Counted from the first letter of the stretch, positions 49,915 to 59,656 are shown. The stretch: DNA of 64,000 nucleotides from Avibacterium sp. 20-132 (GCF_023611925.1 NZ_CP091456.1:62001-126000); one strand, 5' to 3'. Notes: a model not told the origin generated them from the sequence alone. Made by a program: numbers and translations.

Positions 49915-49950
49915 TAAATAGAGCTTAAGCATTATAATATTTAGCTATTA

Positions 49951-49976
49951 GGGAGAGTATTTTATTTCTCCCTTTT
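49951..49976 (+). terminator. yjdM terminator
   Basis: GGGAGA (49951-49956) and TCTCCC (49967-49972) with a 10-base AT loop, followed by TTTTAT. Weak to moderate. Confidence 0.6.
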
Positions 49977-50054
49977 ATCAATTTCTGAAAAAATCATATC
50001 CCCACCAACTTCCCAGAATGACATTTTCCTCTATATATAATCCCACCATAAAAT

Positions 50055-50097
50055 GGCAGAATTAGCTAAAAGTTCATCACGTTGATGTTAGTTCATT
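50055..50097 (-). pseudogene. Relic of a cdiA pre-toxin segment
   Basis: On the minus strand this short stretch can be read HQRDELLANSAILW and aligns with the pre-toxin stretch QQQRDELLANCG of the module at 56689-59025 (near 57350-57390). The match is lost at about 50055 and before about 50098. It is all that remains of a sixth CT region. Confidence 0.5.
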
Positions 50098-50991
50098 TTA
50101 CGGTTTTTGAAGATGCTCGACGGTCAGTTGATTGGTGGCAAGCTCACTGTTATTGGCATTTTGGCTTGCAATCGCACCGCCTTTGAGGTGAACTTGATTT
50201 GCCTCAACGTGATAGCCTCCCTCTTCCGCAAATAATCCCGATTGTTCCGTTACTTGACGATAATGTTCGCTGCCACTGTCCGCATTAAAGCCGATATTGC
50301 CACCCCACGCATTGCCAAAGCTGATACTCACACTTAAACCTGCTTGATTGCTTTTACTTTTAAGATGTTGTTCATCTTGCATACTTTCAATCTGTAACTT
50401 ACCACCCACATTGGCATCAATACTGTTGGCTTTCGCCGTTGCCCCTTTGAGTGTCAGGTCATTTTGGTTATTAAAGGTTATCTGCGCACTGTCTAAATGG
50501 CTGTTGTGATACATTGTGCGTTCCGCATCCATTTTTTGGCTGCCTCCACCCACGGTGGCATATACCCCAACGCCCGTTTGTGGTCCTGCTTGGGCAAACA
50601 TCCCCACTTCAACACCCACATTTTGACCGCGCATTTTTTCTTTGCTGTGGCTTTTACCTGCTTGTAATTGCGTGTCATACGCCGTCAACGTAATATGGCT
50701 ATCTGCAAGGCGTTTGCCTTGTTCATCGTGGCTAGTTAAATCACTGTGCTCAAGATGAATATTACCGCGCTTTTGCTCCCCATTGGCAAGCGTTTCCCCT
50801 GTGCCTGTAGCCGTCAAGTCAATCTGTTTGGCGTTAAACACATTACCTTGGCTAATTTGCGCTTGGCGTTCTTGTGATTGACGGCTATGTGCCACGCCCG
50901 TGCCTGACTCCACGCGAATTAAATACGCCAAACCATCTTGCTGGGTAACCGTTTTCGCAATCTTTATCATTTCTGTGTTTATCTTGAACAA
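50098..50991 (-). pseudogene. Trailing cdiA fragment (FHA/hemagglutinin repeats only)
   Basis: An open frame of about 297 codons homologous to the cdiA repeat domain: RVESGTGVAHSRQSQERQAQ, DLTATGTGETLANGEQKRGN, MRGQNVGVEVGMFAQAGPQT, GGKLQIESMQDEQHLKSK and SVSISFGNAWGGNIGFNAD. It lacks the N-terminal secretion domain, VENN and toxin, and ends abruptly at VEHLQKP-stop, where the other modules continue VEHLQNHSSS. It opens with a TTG and has no convincing ribosome site, so it is probably silent. It is the distal end of the array, possibly the remains of the oldest module. Confidence 0.8.
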
Positions 50992-51055
50992 TAGAGAAGC
51001 TCATAAAATTAAATGCAATATTAAATATACACAATAGCAAATATAATGAGCAAAA

Positions 51056-51181
51056 CTAAAGTTTTAAATATTTCTTTGAGCTAGGAAAGTAAGACCAGAG
51101 AAAAAGCATTAACCATATAAAACAGTAAAAAAAAATACTAAACACTAAATATTTAGGCTGAAAAAAATTCAGTTTGATCAA
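51056..51181 (-). CDS. Candidate tiny membrane immunity protein (or remnant)
   Basis: A 41-codon frame on the minus strand from TTG 51181: start MIKLNFFQPKYLV, then a hydrophobic helix (roughly FSIFFYCFIWLMLFLW) and a basic tail ending SSKKYLKL. Just upstream, an ATG at 51213 with an AAGGAATGAT ribosome region reads MDEIIFKYK-stop; a single base change of frame would join them into a protein of about 50 residues. It sits where an immunity gene is expected, directly after a hydrophobic toxin end. No family is recognised and it could be decayed. Confidence 0.35.
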   Translation of the reverse strand: MIKLNFFQPKYLVFSIFFYCFIWLMLFLWSYFPSSKKYLKL

Positions 51182-51283
51182 TTTTATTTGTATTTGAATA
51201 TAATCTCATCCATATCATTCCTTGAAAAGAACATATTAGATTAAATGCATACAGTGAAATTTTTAATAATTTTTTTGCGGTTC

Positions 51284-52979
51284 TCACTTTTTATTATCCT
51301 TATCTTTATGATGACTGAGTACTTCTCCAGAAAAAATATTTAATCCAATGCCGATAGGGGAGTTTTGTATATTTGATGGCAATGACCTTTGAATTAACTC
51401 CCCTACAGCTTGATTTTTTAAATAATTAGATTGGTCATTTAAATATGAATTACTATTAGATAATCTTGAATCAACTGCTGTTGACATTGAGCCTAATACA
51501 AATGAAGTCCCCATTGGGGTATAAATTAAATAAGGTGTGGTTAGACCTGATTTAATAGCTTCTTTATAATTAATTGTACCTGTATTGATATACTGAGCCC
51601 CCATATTCGCACTCATACCTATCGTCGTTCCAGTTACATACTGTTTTGGTGTGATTTTTGAAATACTATCAATACTATTACCAATATTTCTAGTAACCGC
51701 ATTAGCATAAGGATTGTAAGAATGATAAATACCTTCTGAGAGCATTTTATCTATAAAACCAACAGTAGGTTTTTCAAGACGAATTGCAGTTGAAACTATT
51801 TTATTCCCTCCTACCTTGGTTACCAATTCAACTGTATTTACAACTTTTGGTATGTTAGAAATATATCCTAAAGAAGCCAACTCCAATCCCTCTTTCGTTG
51901 ATTCTGCTACTCTCCCATTAAATGATTCTCTTAATGTTCTTGGATTTTGGATATATTTTGCATTAAAGCGCTCATATATTCTTTCTTCTTCCGATTTATC
52001 TGAATCGGAAATGAACCAACGACTTGGCAAAGATGAACGATATTTTTCATCTAACGCATAAGCATAACCGTAGCCTTTATAATAGTTTCCCGTAAGCATT
52101 TCTTTGAGGCTACGCTCAATATTTTTAGGAATGTCTCGGTTTTGTATGCTTTCTGAAACGTAACGTTTTGCGTAATTTTCATATTCAGCCCATTCTTGCG
52201 GTGTCATCTCCTCTGGGCGATAACGCGCTTTATCCACTAAATAATCACTCGTTTGATCATCTTTTTCATATTGAAGATACTCTACGATCTCTTTTTTAGT
52301 CGCATTGCCATTTTTAATTTTCTCTCTAATGTCATCACGTCTTTTTTGAGAAAGTACACTGAGATAATTATTCTCCACCGCCCGTTTCCCAATCTCACCA
52401 CCTAATGCCGCGGCATTAAGCGTGCTAACGGTATTAGTCGCTGAGCCGTTTTGTTGGGCGGTTAAGCCTGACACAAGGCTGCCTGCAAGGGTGCTTAAGG
52501 CGGTAACGGTTTGGCGTTCTTCTGCACTAAGTTGGTTCGGGTTGTCTTTACCCAGTAGCTTAGTGATGGCTGGCGCGGCAAGTTCACTGGCGGAAGCGGC
52601 AACTGCGCCTGCGGTGATATTGCCCTTAGCAGCCGCCGCTTCTACCGCACCAAGCATGGCGTGGGCAAGGGTGTTGGTCAGCACGTTCACCTCGCCATTG
52701 CTGTCGGTGGTGAGTGCCTTGATTTTTTCATTTAAAGTCGGTGAGGCAAGGGTCGTGGCAATCTGTGTGCCGCTTTGCCCTGCCAATATCCCCCCCTGCG
52801 ATAGTGGTGAGGTTATCAAGGTTGCGTTTGTATTCGCCTTTCTCGCTCCACTTTTCTTGTCTTTCTAACGTATTAGCAAGTGCGGTGGTTTTTTCTGCAA
52901 TTTTTTGTTTATCTTGCGTTGCCTGTGGTTTGCTTTGCGCTTGCGCTAGCTCTTGTTCTAAGCAACCAACTTCCACCAC
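51284..52979 (-). pseudogene. Orphan cdiA-CT module 5 with a G7-tract frameshift
   Basis: Begins in the Gln/Ala-rich coiled region (QELAQAQSKPQATQDKQ) about 520 codons from the end. The frame breaks at 52791-52797, where seven G on the coding strand (C7 on plus) replace six in the sister copies, shifting GGILAGQSG out of frame; the rest (51284-52819) is open. After VENN (52365-52376) a 360-residue end follows: charged pre-toxin (QKRRDDIREKIKNGNATKKE) and a Gly/Ser/Thr-rich hydrophobic tail (TGTTIGMSANMGAQYINTG, PMGTSFVLGSMSTAV) suggestive of a membrane-inserting toxin. No paired cysteines. No start or secretion domain. Confidence 0.85.
52365..52798 (-). repeat. Shared pre-VENN block, copy E
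   Basis: Same block in module 5, with the extra G at its upstream edge; homology continues to about 52960. Confidence 0.9.
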
Positions 52980-53009
52980 CGATGCTTTGTAACATCTTTA
53001 TTGCTACCA

Positions 53010-53834
53010 TTAAAAAAAACTAGAAAAAAATGACTTTTTCTCCTTTGCTTTACCTTTCAATAACGCCTTAACAAACTCAGGGTATTCTTCCTCTGGGATA
53101 TACTCATAAAAAGTATAAATCACTTCCTCTGGCGTATATTCTTTCTCTCTTGCATCACAAACCATTTTTAACCAATAAAGCATTTCTGTTGGACGACCTT
53201 TAGTATAAAGTAGCGGTAAATGTTTTTCTAAAAATGATTTCGCTGCGTTTTCCAATTGCGCTACTGTAAATTTATTCTCGTGAAAATGCAGGCAATAGGC
53301 ATAGGCAATCCGATAACCACTCATATTATTATTTAATTTAAGTGGTTTATCTCCTTTGATGGATTGATAAAGTTGAATTGCTTTTTCATATTCTTGAGCT
53401 TGAATATAATGTAACAGCTGTAAAGCAAAGATTTCCTGTTCTATGCGACTCATCCCCTTTGAATAATCTTCTTTGCCATAAAGTTTATCTTGCCATTTAA
53501 GTGAATTTTTCCATAACTCAATGTTATTTACACCTGTATCAAGCCAAGTTGCGATTGCTAATGCTGATGTTAATTCATATTGATGATAATCAAACTCTCC
53601 AAAATCTTCTTTTTTTTCAACGCCTTGCTTCAACCAATTTACCGTTCTTTCAAGAAATTGTTTATAGATATTTTTGAAGCCAACAGAATAGGCATAAATT
53701 ATATCAGTTAGATCATACTTAGCATAATTTCCAATAAATTCACCATGCTCTAATTTATATTTAAGTCGCTTGAAAATATGCTCTTCTTTACGGTATGTAT
53801 TCCTTGTTATTTCAATCTCATATTTTAAATTCAT
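53010..53834 (-). CDS. Immunity protein for CT module 4 (CdiI-like)
   Basis: A 274-residue soluble, largely helical acidic/basic protein (EEHIFKRLKYKLEHGEFIG, LTSALAIATWLDTGVNNIELW, QLLHYIQAQEYEKAIQLYQS, AREKEYTPEEVIYTFYEYIP), with TPR-like spacing in the middle. It starts 8 bases after the stop of the toxin gene, behind a G7 ribosome site, the classic toxin-immunity arrangement. No specific family is recognised; Imm49-like helical immunity proteins are of this size. Immunity is inferred from position. Confidence 0.7.
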   Translation of the reverse strand: MNLKYEIEITRNTYRKEEHIFKRLKYKLEHGEFIGNYAKYDLTDIIYAYSVGFKNIYKQFLERTVNWLKQGVEKKEDFGEFDYHQYELTSALAIATWLDTGVNNIELWKNSLKWQDKLYGKEDYSKGMSRIEQEIFALQLLHYIQAQEYEKAIQLYQSIKGDKPLKLNNNMSGYRIAYAYCLHFHENKFTVAQLENAAKSFLEKHLPLLYTKGRPTEMLYWLKMVCDAREKEYTPEEVIYTFYEYIPEEEYPEFVKALLKGKAKEKKSFFSSFF

Positions 53835-53842
53835 AGCCCCCC

Positions 53843-55825
53843 CTAATTAGAACACTTTTGGTTATTGCAATATTTTTGGATAACTGATGTTTTTACTTTT
53901 CCACTTCCTATCGTATAAGTGATAAAATTTTCATTATTCAAATTTTGTATTGCTTTTTCTTTAATTTCGGGAGGGATATTTTTTGTGTTATTAATTTCTC
54001 TCCTCGCTTCTCCAATAGCATTCACACGTGTTCTCACATTTTCAAACGTTGGCGAAATTTTACCGTTTACAGCACTACTGCGATATTTATTATCCCAAAG
54101 TTCAACCTCTCCTGTTCGTGGATTGATAGAAATAATGTCATTACCATGTGTACCTGTTGAATTCCCCCACTTAATGACTATTCGACCTGTAGAAGCAATA
54201 TTGTTAGCTAAAACAATTTCTCCTCTATAGCCATTAATATCTTTCCACTCTTGGTAAAGAGTATTTCCTTTGGCTTTTTGAGGTTTAAAATCATAACCTG
54301 CTTTTGGTGGTGGCAAATCAGGATGAAGCTCTATTCCATTAAAGATAACTTTCTCATAACCAGCAGGAGGAGTAACTACTTTCATTGGTTTTACACCATA
54401 TTTTACTGATGTTCCACCCCGTACAGCCCCAACTAGTTCAGCCACTTCTTTATAAATCATCACTTTTTCTAAGAAAGTTTTTGCCTTATCTAACGTGATA
54501 TTTTGCTGTTTAGATAGAGCTATTGCGGTTCTTTCAAAATCAACAGAATCTTTATCTTTACCTTTCAAAATGTTTAATACATTTTGATAATCATTAGGAT
54601 AAAGCTCTTTTAATTTTGTATTATAAGAAAGGTTTTGCTCATAGCCATATTGAGCATATGCCGCTTTTTCAGTTAATTTTATACAAGCAGGGCTACTTAC
54701 AGTCTTGCAAGAATCTATAATATCTCGATCCCTAACCGCATCAATTAAATTAATTTGTGCTAATCTTTGTTCCTCTTCTTCTGTAGCTTCTCCTAATCTC
54801 ACTTTTCGTTCTAAAACCATTTTTTCTTTAGCTTCATCTACATAGAGATAATTATTCTCCACCGCCCGTTTCCCAATTTCACCACCCAATGCCGCGGCAT
54901 TAAGCGTGCTAACCGTGTTAGTCGCTGAGCCATTTTGTTGTGCCATTAAGCCTGACGCAAGGCTGCCTGCAAGGGTGCTTAAGGCGGTAACAGTTTGGCG
55001 TTCTTCGGCGCTGAGTTGGTTCGGGTTGTCTTTACCAAGGGCTTTGGTGATGGCAGGGGCAGCAAGCTCACTGGCGGAAGCAGCAAGTGCACCAGCGGTG
55101 ATATTGCCCTTAGCTGCCGCTGCTTCTACCGCACCAAGCATTGCATGAGCAAGGGTGTTGGTCAGCACGTTCACCTCGCCATTGCTGTCGGTAGTGAGTG
55201 CCTTGATTTTTTCATTTAAGGTTGGCGAGGCAAGAGTAGTAGCAATCTGTGTGCCACTTTGCCCTGCCAATATCCCACCTGCGATAGTGGTGAGGTTATC
55301 AAGGTTGCGTTTGTATTCCCCCTTTTCACTCCATTTCTCTTGTCTTTCTAGCGTAGTAGCAAGTGCGGTGGTTTTTTCTGCAATTTTTTGTTTATCTTGC
55401 GTTGCCTGTGGTTTGCTTTGCGCTTGCGCTAGCTCTTGTTGCAAGCGGTCAGCTTCCAGCTGTGCGGCTTTCGCTTGATTGGCTGCATAAGTCGAAGTTG
55501 CCGATTGCAACTGGCTTACCGCTTCTCTCACGACTTTTTGCTCTTTTAGCTGCCCTTGGGTATCCCTTGGTTTTTCCACGTGTGGATTGGCATTATCAAG
55601 TGCGGTGCTAAAATGCAAGGTTTTTGCCAACGCGGTGGCTGTGCTGTGGATAGGCTGGCTATCTTTATTTAAGGTAATCTTGCCCTCGGTAATGGTTGCC
55701 TTGGTGAGGCTGCTGTCACGATGGCTTTCATACATCGGCATACTTGGATTAAAACCACTTGAATTTTTCTCGTCCACCCATCTGAGGTTATCGGCAGTTT
55801 GGTTGTTTGCGGGTGCCTCAACCAC
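53843..55825 (-). CDS. Orphan cdiA-CT module 4 (putative nuclease toxin)
   Basis: Homology to the main cdiA starts at about 55857 (EGHFEEKGTGK), where an upstream in-frame TAA marks the junction, so it has no native start; GTG 55825 is the first possible. The shared part runs to VENN (54851-54862). The 336-residue unique end has a pre-toxin with paired Cys (DIIDSCKTVSSPACIKLTEK) and a toxin with THGNDIISINPRTGEVELWDNKYRS, whose Asp...Glu-x-x-x-x-Lys order resembles a PD-(D/E)XK nuclease core. It probably needs recombination behind the intact cdiA to be delivered. Confidence 0.8.
   Translation of the reverse strand: MVEAPANNQTADNLRWVDEKNSSGFNPSMPMYESHRDSSLTKATITEGKITLNKDSQPIHSTATALAKTLHFSTALDNANPHVEKPRDTQGQLKEQKVVREAVSQLQSATSTYAANQAKAAQLEADRLQQELAQAQSKPQATQDKQKIAEKTTALATTLERQEKWSEKGEYKRNLDNLTTIAGGILAGQSGTQIATTLASPTLNEKIKALTTDSNGEVNVLTNTLAHAMLGAVEAAAAKGNITAGALAASASELAAPAITKALGKDNPNQLSAEERQTVTALSTLAGSLASGLMAQQNGSATNTVSTLNAAALGGEIGKRAVENNYLYVDEAKEKMVLERKVRLGEATEEEEQRLAQINLIDAVRDRDIIDSCKTVSSPACIKLTEKAAYAQYGYEQNLSYNTKLKELYPNDYQNVLNILKGKDKDSVDFERTAIALSKQQNITLDKAKTFLEKVMIYKEVAELVGAVRGGTSVKYGVKPMKVVTPPAGYEKVIFNGIELHPDLPPPKAGYDFKPQKAKGNTLYQEWKDINGYRGEIVLANNIASTGRIVIKWGNSTGTHGNDIISINPRTGEVELWDNKYRSSAVNGKISPTFENVRTRVNAIGEARREINNTKNIPPEIKEKAIQNLNNENFITYTIGSGKVKTSVIQKYCNNQKCSN
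54851..55280 (-). repeat. Shared pre-VENN block, copy D
   Basis: Same block in module 4; homology continues upstream to about 55857. Confidence 0.9.
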
Positions 55826-56017
55826 TTTACCTGTGCCTTTTTCCTCAAAATGCCCCTCTTAAGCAAACAAGCCCGATATTAGGTTGAAATAGAGAGTATC
55901 CTTATTCCCTATCCTTCATAAAGAATTTCTATACATCCTATAAAATTAGCCGTTTTCTCTAAACATCTTACTCTTATATAGAAATCATATTGTTTATGAT
56001 TTTTATTTCATCTCCAT

Positions 56018-56692
56018 CTACGAGTTTGCATTATTTTTTATATAATTATGAGCATCTAAAACTATTTTTAGAAGCTCACTCGTTTTTATGGTTTTTACTT
56101 CAATACCCCAATAATTTCTATCAAAGAAGCTTATTTCTTTTAGATTCATATTATCATCAAAAAAACGTTCATAATCACTTTCATTAGGATACTTTGGGTT
56201 TATATTTTCACTAATAATAATAACCTTTGAATAACCATTGTAGTTTACAATAAATGGATAAATATTACGATACTCCATAATTCCCATATCCCAAAAGCAA
56301 GAGTTTTCATTGCGCTTATATTCAAAACTTTCCATTTTATTATAAAGAATATCTAGGCTTTTCGTTGTAAAAAACTCATCTAATTCATTGTCCCTAATTA
56401 AGGCTTCTATCGAATACAAATACCAACTTTGATTTTTAATTAACTCAACCAATAATTCATCCTCAGATAAGTTAAAGAGATATGGGTTTTCTTGATGAAA
56501 AATAGGATTATCTGCATCTAAAATATCTAAAGCATATCCTCTTAGGTTATAAGCTAAGTGCGAAGGATATATATTCATATCTAATATTAAATTAATAGAA
56601 AAAAAATCAAGATTTAATATTTTCTCAATACTTAATGCAAAGAAATTAATATCCCCATTTTCATCATAAACACCAGGATTACCGAAAATCAT
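56018..56692 (-). CDS. Immunity protein for CT module 3 (CdiI-like)
   Basis: A 224-residue soluble protein, unrelated to the other immunity genes here (MIFGNPGVYDENGDINFFAL start; DMGIMEYRNIYPFIVNYNGY and FFDRNYWGIEVKTIKTSEL). Its ATG overlaps the toxin stop by four bases (ATGA), so translation is coupled. The DNA is AT-rich compared with the cdiA part, common for swapped immunity genes. No family recognised; the role is inferred from position. Confidence 0.75.
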   Translation of the reverse strand: MIFGNPGVYDENGDINFFALSIEKILNLDFFSINLILDMNIYPSHLAYNLRGYALDILDADNPIFHQENPYLFNLSEDELLVELIKNQSWYLYSIEALIRDNELDEFFTTKSLDILYNKMESFEYKRNENSCFWDMGIMEYRNIYPFIVNYNGYSKVIIISENINPKYPNESDYERFFDDNMNLKEISFFDRNYWGIEVKTIKTSELLKIVLDAHNYIKNNANS

Positions 56693-59025
56693 TTTTTTCT
56701 TACCTCATTATAGTGCGTACCTAATTGTTTATAAACGTTATTATCAATATCTTGTAATGATAATCTTTGTTGCTTAGGTTGATCTTGTCCTGTTCTTCCA
56801 GCCCAATGCCATTCTTTACCTTCTTTATCAGCATTAAATTGATGTATTCTACCCTCAGAATCTAAAGCATAACGTTTTTTACCGCTAACAACAGAATTTT
56901 TAAATAACTCTAACGCATTGTTAGGCTCAATACCTGCATTAGGTCTATTACTTTGCTGACCTAAAGTATGCTTAGGATTTGATTTATAAGTTAAAATTTT
57001 TCCTTCTGAAACTTTAACTTCTGTAGGTTTACTTACAGGTATAGCTGATGTTTGAGATTTAGCTTTCTTCGCAAAAGAATGCTGATTGCTAGGTGTTAAT
57101 CCACCGTCCTCTCTTCTTAAAAGCCTTGCAGTGTCCAAACCTAACTCTAACGCTTTTTCCGTTAAAGTTTGACGCTCTCTTAATTCTGAAATCGTTTGAT
57201 TATTTTCATTTTCAACTAACGTTAAAAAACGAGAACGCTCTTCTGAAGATAAACCAGATAACCAGCCTGAAAGTAAACCCGTTTTCGCTTCGGCTAATTC
57301 CGTACTGTTATTAATAACATTTTTTACTGTTAATCGACAAGCTGTACCACAATTAGCCAAAAGTTCATCACGTTGCTGTTGGCTCAGTTTACTGTAATAG
57401 TCATAAACTTCATCAACATTTTTACCTTCTTTAATGGCTTGCTCTAAATCTTTATAAAAGGCTTGAACATCTTTCGGTGAGAGATAATTATTCTCCACCG
57501 CCCGTTTCCCAATTTCACCACCTAATGCCGCGGCATTAAGGGTGCTAACCGTGTTGGTCGCTGAGCCGTTTTGTTGGGCGGTTAAGCCTGACGCAAGGCT
57601 GCCTGCAAGGGCGCTTAAGGCGGTAACGGTTTGGCGTTCTTCTGTGCTAAGTTGGTTCGGGTTGTCTTTACCCAGTAGCTTAGTGATGGCTGGCGCGGCA
57701 AGTTCACTGGCGGAAGCGGCAACTGCGCCAGCGGTGATATTGCCCTTAGCTGCCGCCGCTTCTACCGCCCCCAGTACCGCGTGGGCAAGGGTGTTAGTAA
57801 GCACGTTCACCTCGCCATTGCTGTCGGTGGTGAGTGCCTTAATTTTTTCATTTAAAGTCGGCGAGGCAAGGGTCGTGGCAATCTGTGCGCCGCTTTGTCC
57901 TGCCAATATCCCCCCTGCGATAGTGGTGAGGTTATCAAGGTTGCGTTTGTATTCGCCTTTCTCGCTCCACTTTTCTTGTCTTTCTAACGTATTAGCAAGT
58001 GCGGTGGTTTTTTCAGCGATTTTTTGTTTATCTTGCGTTGTCTGCGGTTTGCTTTGCGCTTGCGCTAACTCTTGTTGCAAGCGGTCAGCTTCCAGCTGTG
58101 CGGCTTTGGCTTGATTGGTGGCGTAAGTGGAGGCTGCCGATTGCAACTGGCTTACTGCTTCTCTCACGACTTTTTGCTCTTTTAGCTGGGCTTGAGTATC
58201 CCTTGGTTTTTCCACTTGTGGATTGGCATTATCAAGTGCGGTGCTAAAATGCAAGGTTTTTGCCAACGCGGTGGCTGTGCTGTGGATAGGCTGGCTATCT
58301 TTATTTAAGGTAATCTTGCCCTCGGTAATCGTTGCCTTGGTGAGGCTGCTGTCACGATGGCTTTCATACATCGGTATACTTGGATTAAAACCACTTGAAT
58401 TTTTCTCGTCCACCCATCTGAGGTTATCGGCAGTTTGGTTGTTTGCGGGTGCCTCAACCACTTTGCCTGTGCCTTTTTCTTCATAATGCCCCTCTTGATG
58501 ACTAAAGCCATAGCTTAATCCGCCACTCATTGCTTGGCTTGAGGAATGGTTTTGAAGATGCTCGACGGTCAGTTGATTGGTGGCAAGCTCACTGTTATTG
58601 GCATTTTGGCTTGCAATCGCACCGCCTTTGAGGTGAACCTGATTTGCCTCAACGTGATAGCCTCCCTCTTCCGCAAATAATCCCGATTGTTCCGTTACTT
58701 GACGATAATGTTCGCTGCCACTGTCCGCATTAAAGCCGATATTGCCACCCCACGCATTGCCAAAGCTGATACTCACACTTAAACCTGCTTGATTGCTTTT
58801 ACTTTTAAGGTGTTGTTCATCTTGCATACTTTCAATCTGTAACTTACCACCCACATTGGCATCAATACGGTTGGCTTTGGCAGTTGCCCCTTGTTGGATT
58901 AAGCCGTCTTGCTGGGCGAGAGATTGAGTAAAGCCCTTCTCGGTAGCTTTATTCTCTATATTTCTCATTTCCATATTTATATCTGATGGATAATGAAATA
59001 CCTTAAACTTCTTTGAAATTATCAT
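56689..59025 (-). CDS. Orphan cdiA-CT module 3
   Basis: A 778-codon frame. The first ~48 residues are not shared with the other copies (KKFKVFHYPSDINMEMRNI, then EKGFTQSLAQQDGLIQQ). The homology starts at GATAKANRIDANVGGKLQIE and continues through the FHA repeat, Gln/Ala coiled part and VENN (57487-57498). The unique end (266 residues) has a pre-toxin with close Cys (LLANCGTACRLTVKN) and a C-terminal toxin (NPKHTLGQQSNRPNAGIEP, FKNSVVSGKKRYALDSEGRIH, GKEWHWAGRTGQ) with several conserved-looking His, possibly nuclease-like. There is no secretion signal or TPS domain. Confidence 0.8.
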   Translation of the reverse strand: MIISKKFKVFHYPSDINMEMRNIENKATEKGFTQSLAQQDGLIQQGATAKANRIDANVGGKLQIESMQDEQHLKSKSNQAGLSVSISFGNAWGGNIGFNADSGSEHYRQVTEQSGLFAEEGGYHVEANQVHLKGGAIASQNANNSELATNQLTVEHLQNHSSSQAMSGGLSYGFSHQEGHYEEKGTGKVVEAPANNQTADNLRWVDEKNSSGFNPSIPMYESHRDSSLTKATITEGKITLNKDSQPIHSTATALAKTLHFSTALDNANPQVEKPRDTQAQLKEQKVVREAVSQLQSAASTYATNQAKAAQLEADRLQQELAQAQSKPQTTQDKQKIAEKTTALANTLERQEKWSEKGEYKRNLDNLTTIAGGILAGQSGAQIATTLASPTLNEKIKALTTDSNGEVNVLTNTLAHAVLGAVEAAAAKGNITAGAVAASASELAAPAITKLLGKDNPNQLSTEERQTVTALSALAGSLASGLTAQQNGSATNTVSTLNAAALGGEIGKRAVENNYLSPKDVQAFYKDLEQAIKEGKNVDEVYDYYSKLSQQQRDELLANCGTACRLTVKNVINNSTELAEAKTGLLSGWLSGLSSEERSRFLTLVENENNQTISELRERQTLTEKALELGLDTARLLRREDGGLTPSNQHSFAKKAKSQTSAIPVSKPTEVKVSEGKILTYKSNPKHTLGQQSNRPNAGIEPNNALELFKNSVVSGKKRYALDSEGRIHQFNADKEGKEWHWAGRTGQDQPKQQRLSLQDIDNNVYKQLGTHYNEVRKK
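57487..57917 (-). repeat. Shared pre-VENN block, copy C
   Basis: Same block in module 3; homology continues upstream to about 58890. Confidence 0.9.
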
Positions 59026-59089
59026 TCTAAATTTTACTATATTATTACAGATAGTATTCTACATCATTAATAGTAAAATATTTTTATGA

Positions 59090-59656
59090 CTAAATCTTGC
59101 TAAAGTCCATATTATTGACAACCCAATATTTATATTCTATAGGTATTAAAGATAAAAAGTTATCAGAGTAAGTACTACTCCAATTTTTTGGTTGTTCTTT
59201 TTCAAAATCTCTATCCTTATAATTATGAAAAAAAATATTTTTATCCAAGTTAATATAGAATTTCGGAATTTTTAGTTTTATTTTGTTCAGTTCATTATGA
59301 AATTTCATGGGATTTAAATAAACTTTATAAAAGAAGGACAAATCAAATCCCCTATAAAAAAAATTCTTCATTTCAATAATGTCCTTAGGTTTGATCTTTA
59401 TCGATGACATATATTTGTTAATAGAAGCTTTATCTAATGTAAATGCCCCTCCACGATAATGATTTATTGCATATGTATATTGTTCTTTTGTTATAATTCC
59501 ATCATTTAAATACCTTTTGTAAAAAGGTCTAATATCTATTGTAAAATTCTCTTTATCATCAAAAACAAAAAGATAATTTCTATCTACAACAAATATTGCA
59601 ATATCGATCCTACCTTCAAAGATCTCATTTAATAAAAAATCATTTTCCAAATTCAT
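59090..59656 (-). CDS. Immunity protein for CT module 2 (CdiI-like)
   Basis: A 188-residue soluble protein (MNLENDFLLNEIFEGRIDIA; FYKRYLNDGIITKEQYTYAI; NWSSTYSDNFLSLIPIEYKYW) with a start codon 17 bases inside the toxin gene and a GAGGAGCAATTT ribosome site. AT-rich. No family recognised; immunity inferred from overlap and order. Confidence 0.75.
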   Translation of the reverse strand: MNLENDFLLNEIFEGRIDIAIFVVDRNYLFVFDDKENFTIDIRPFYKRYLNDGIITKEQYTYAINHYRGGAFTLDKASINKYMSSIKIKPKDIIEMKNFFYRGFDLSFFYKVYLNPMKFHNELNKIKLKIPKFYINLDKNIFFHNYKDRDFEKEQPKNWSSTYSDNFLSLIPIEYKYWVVNNMDFSKI

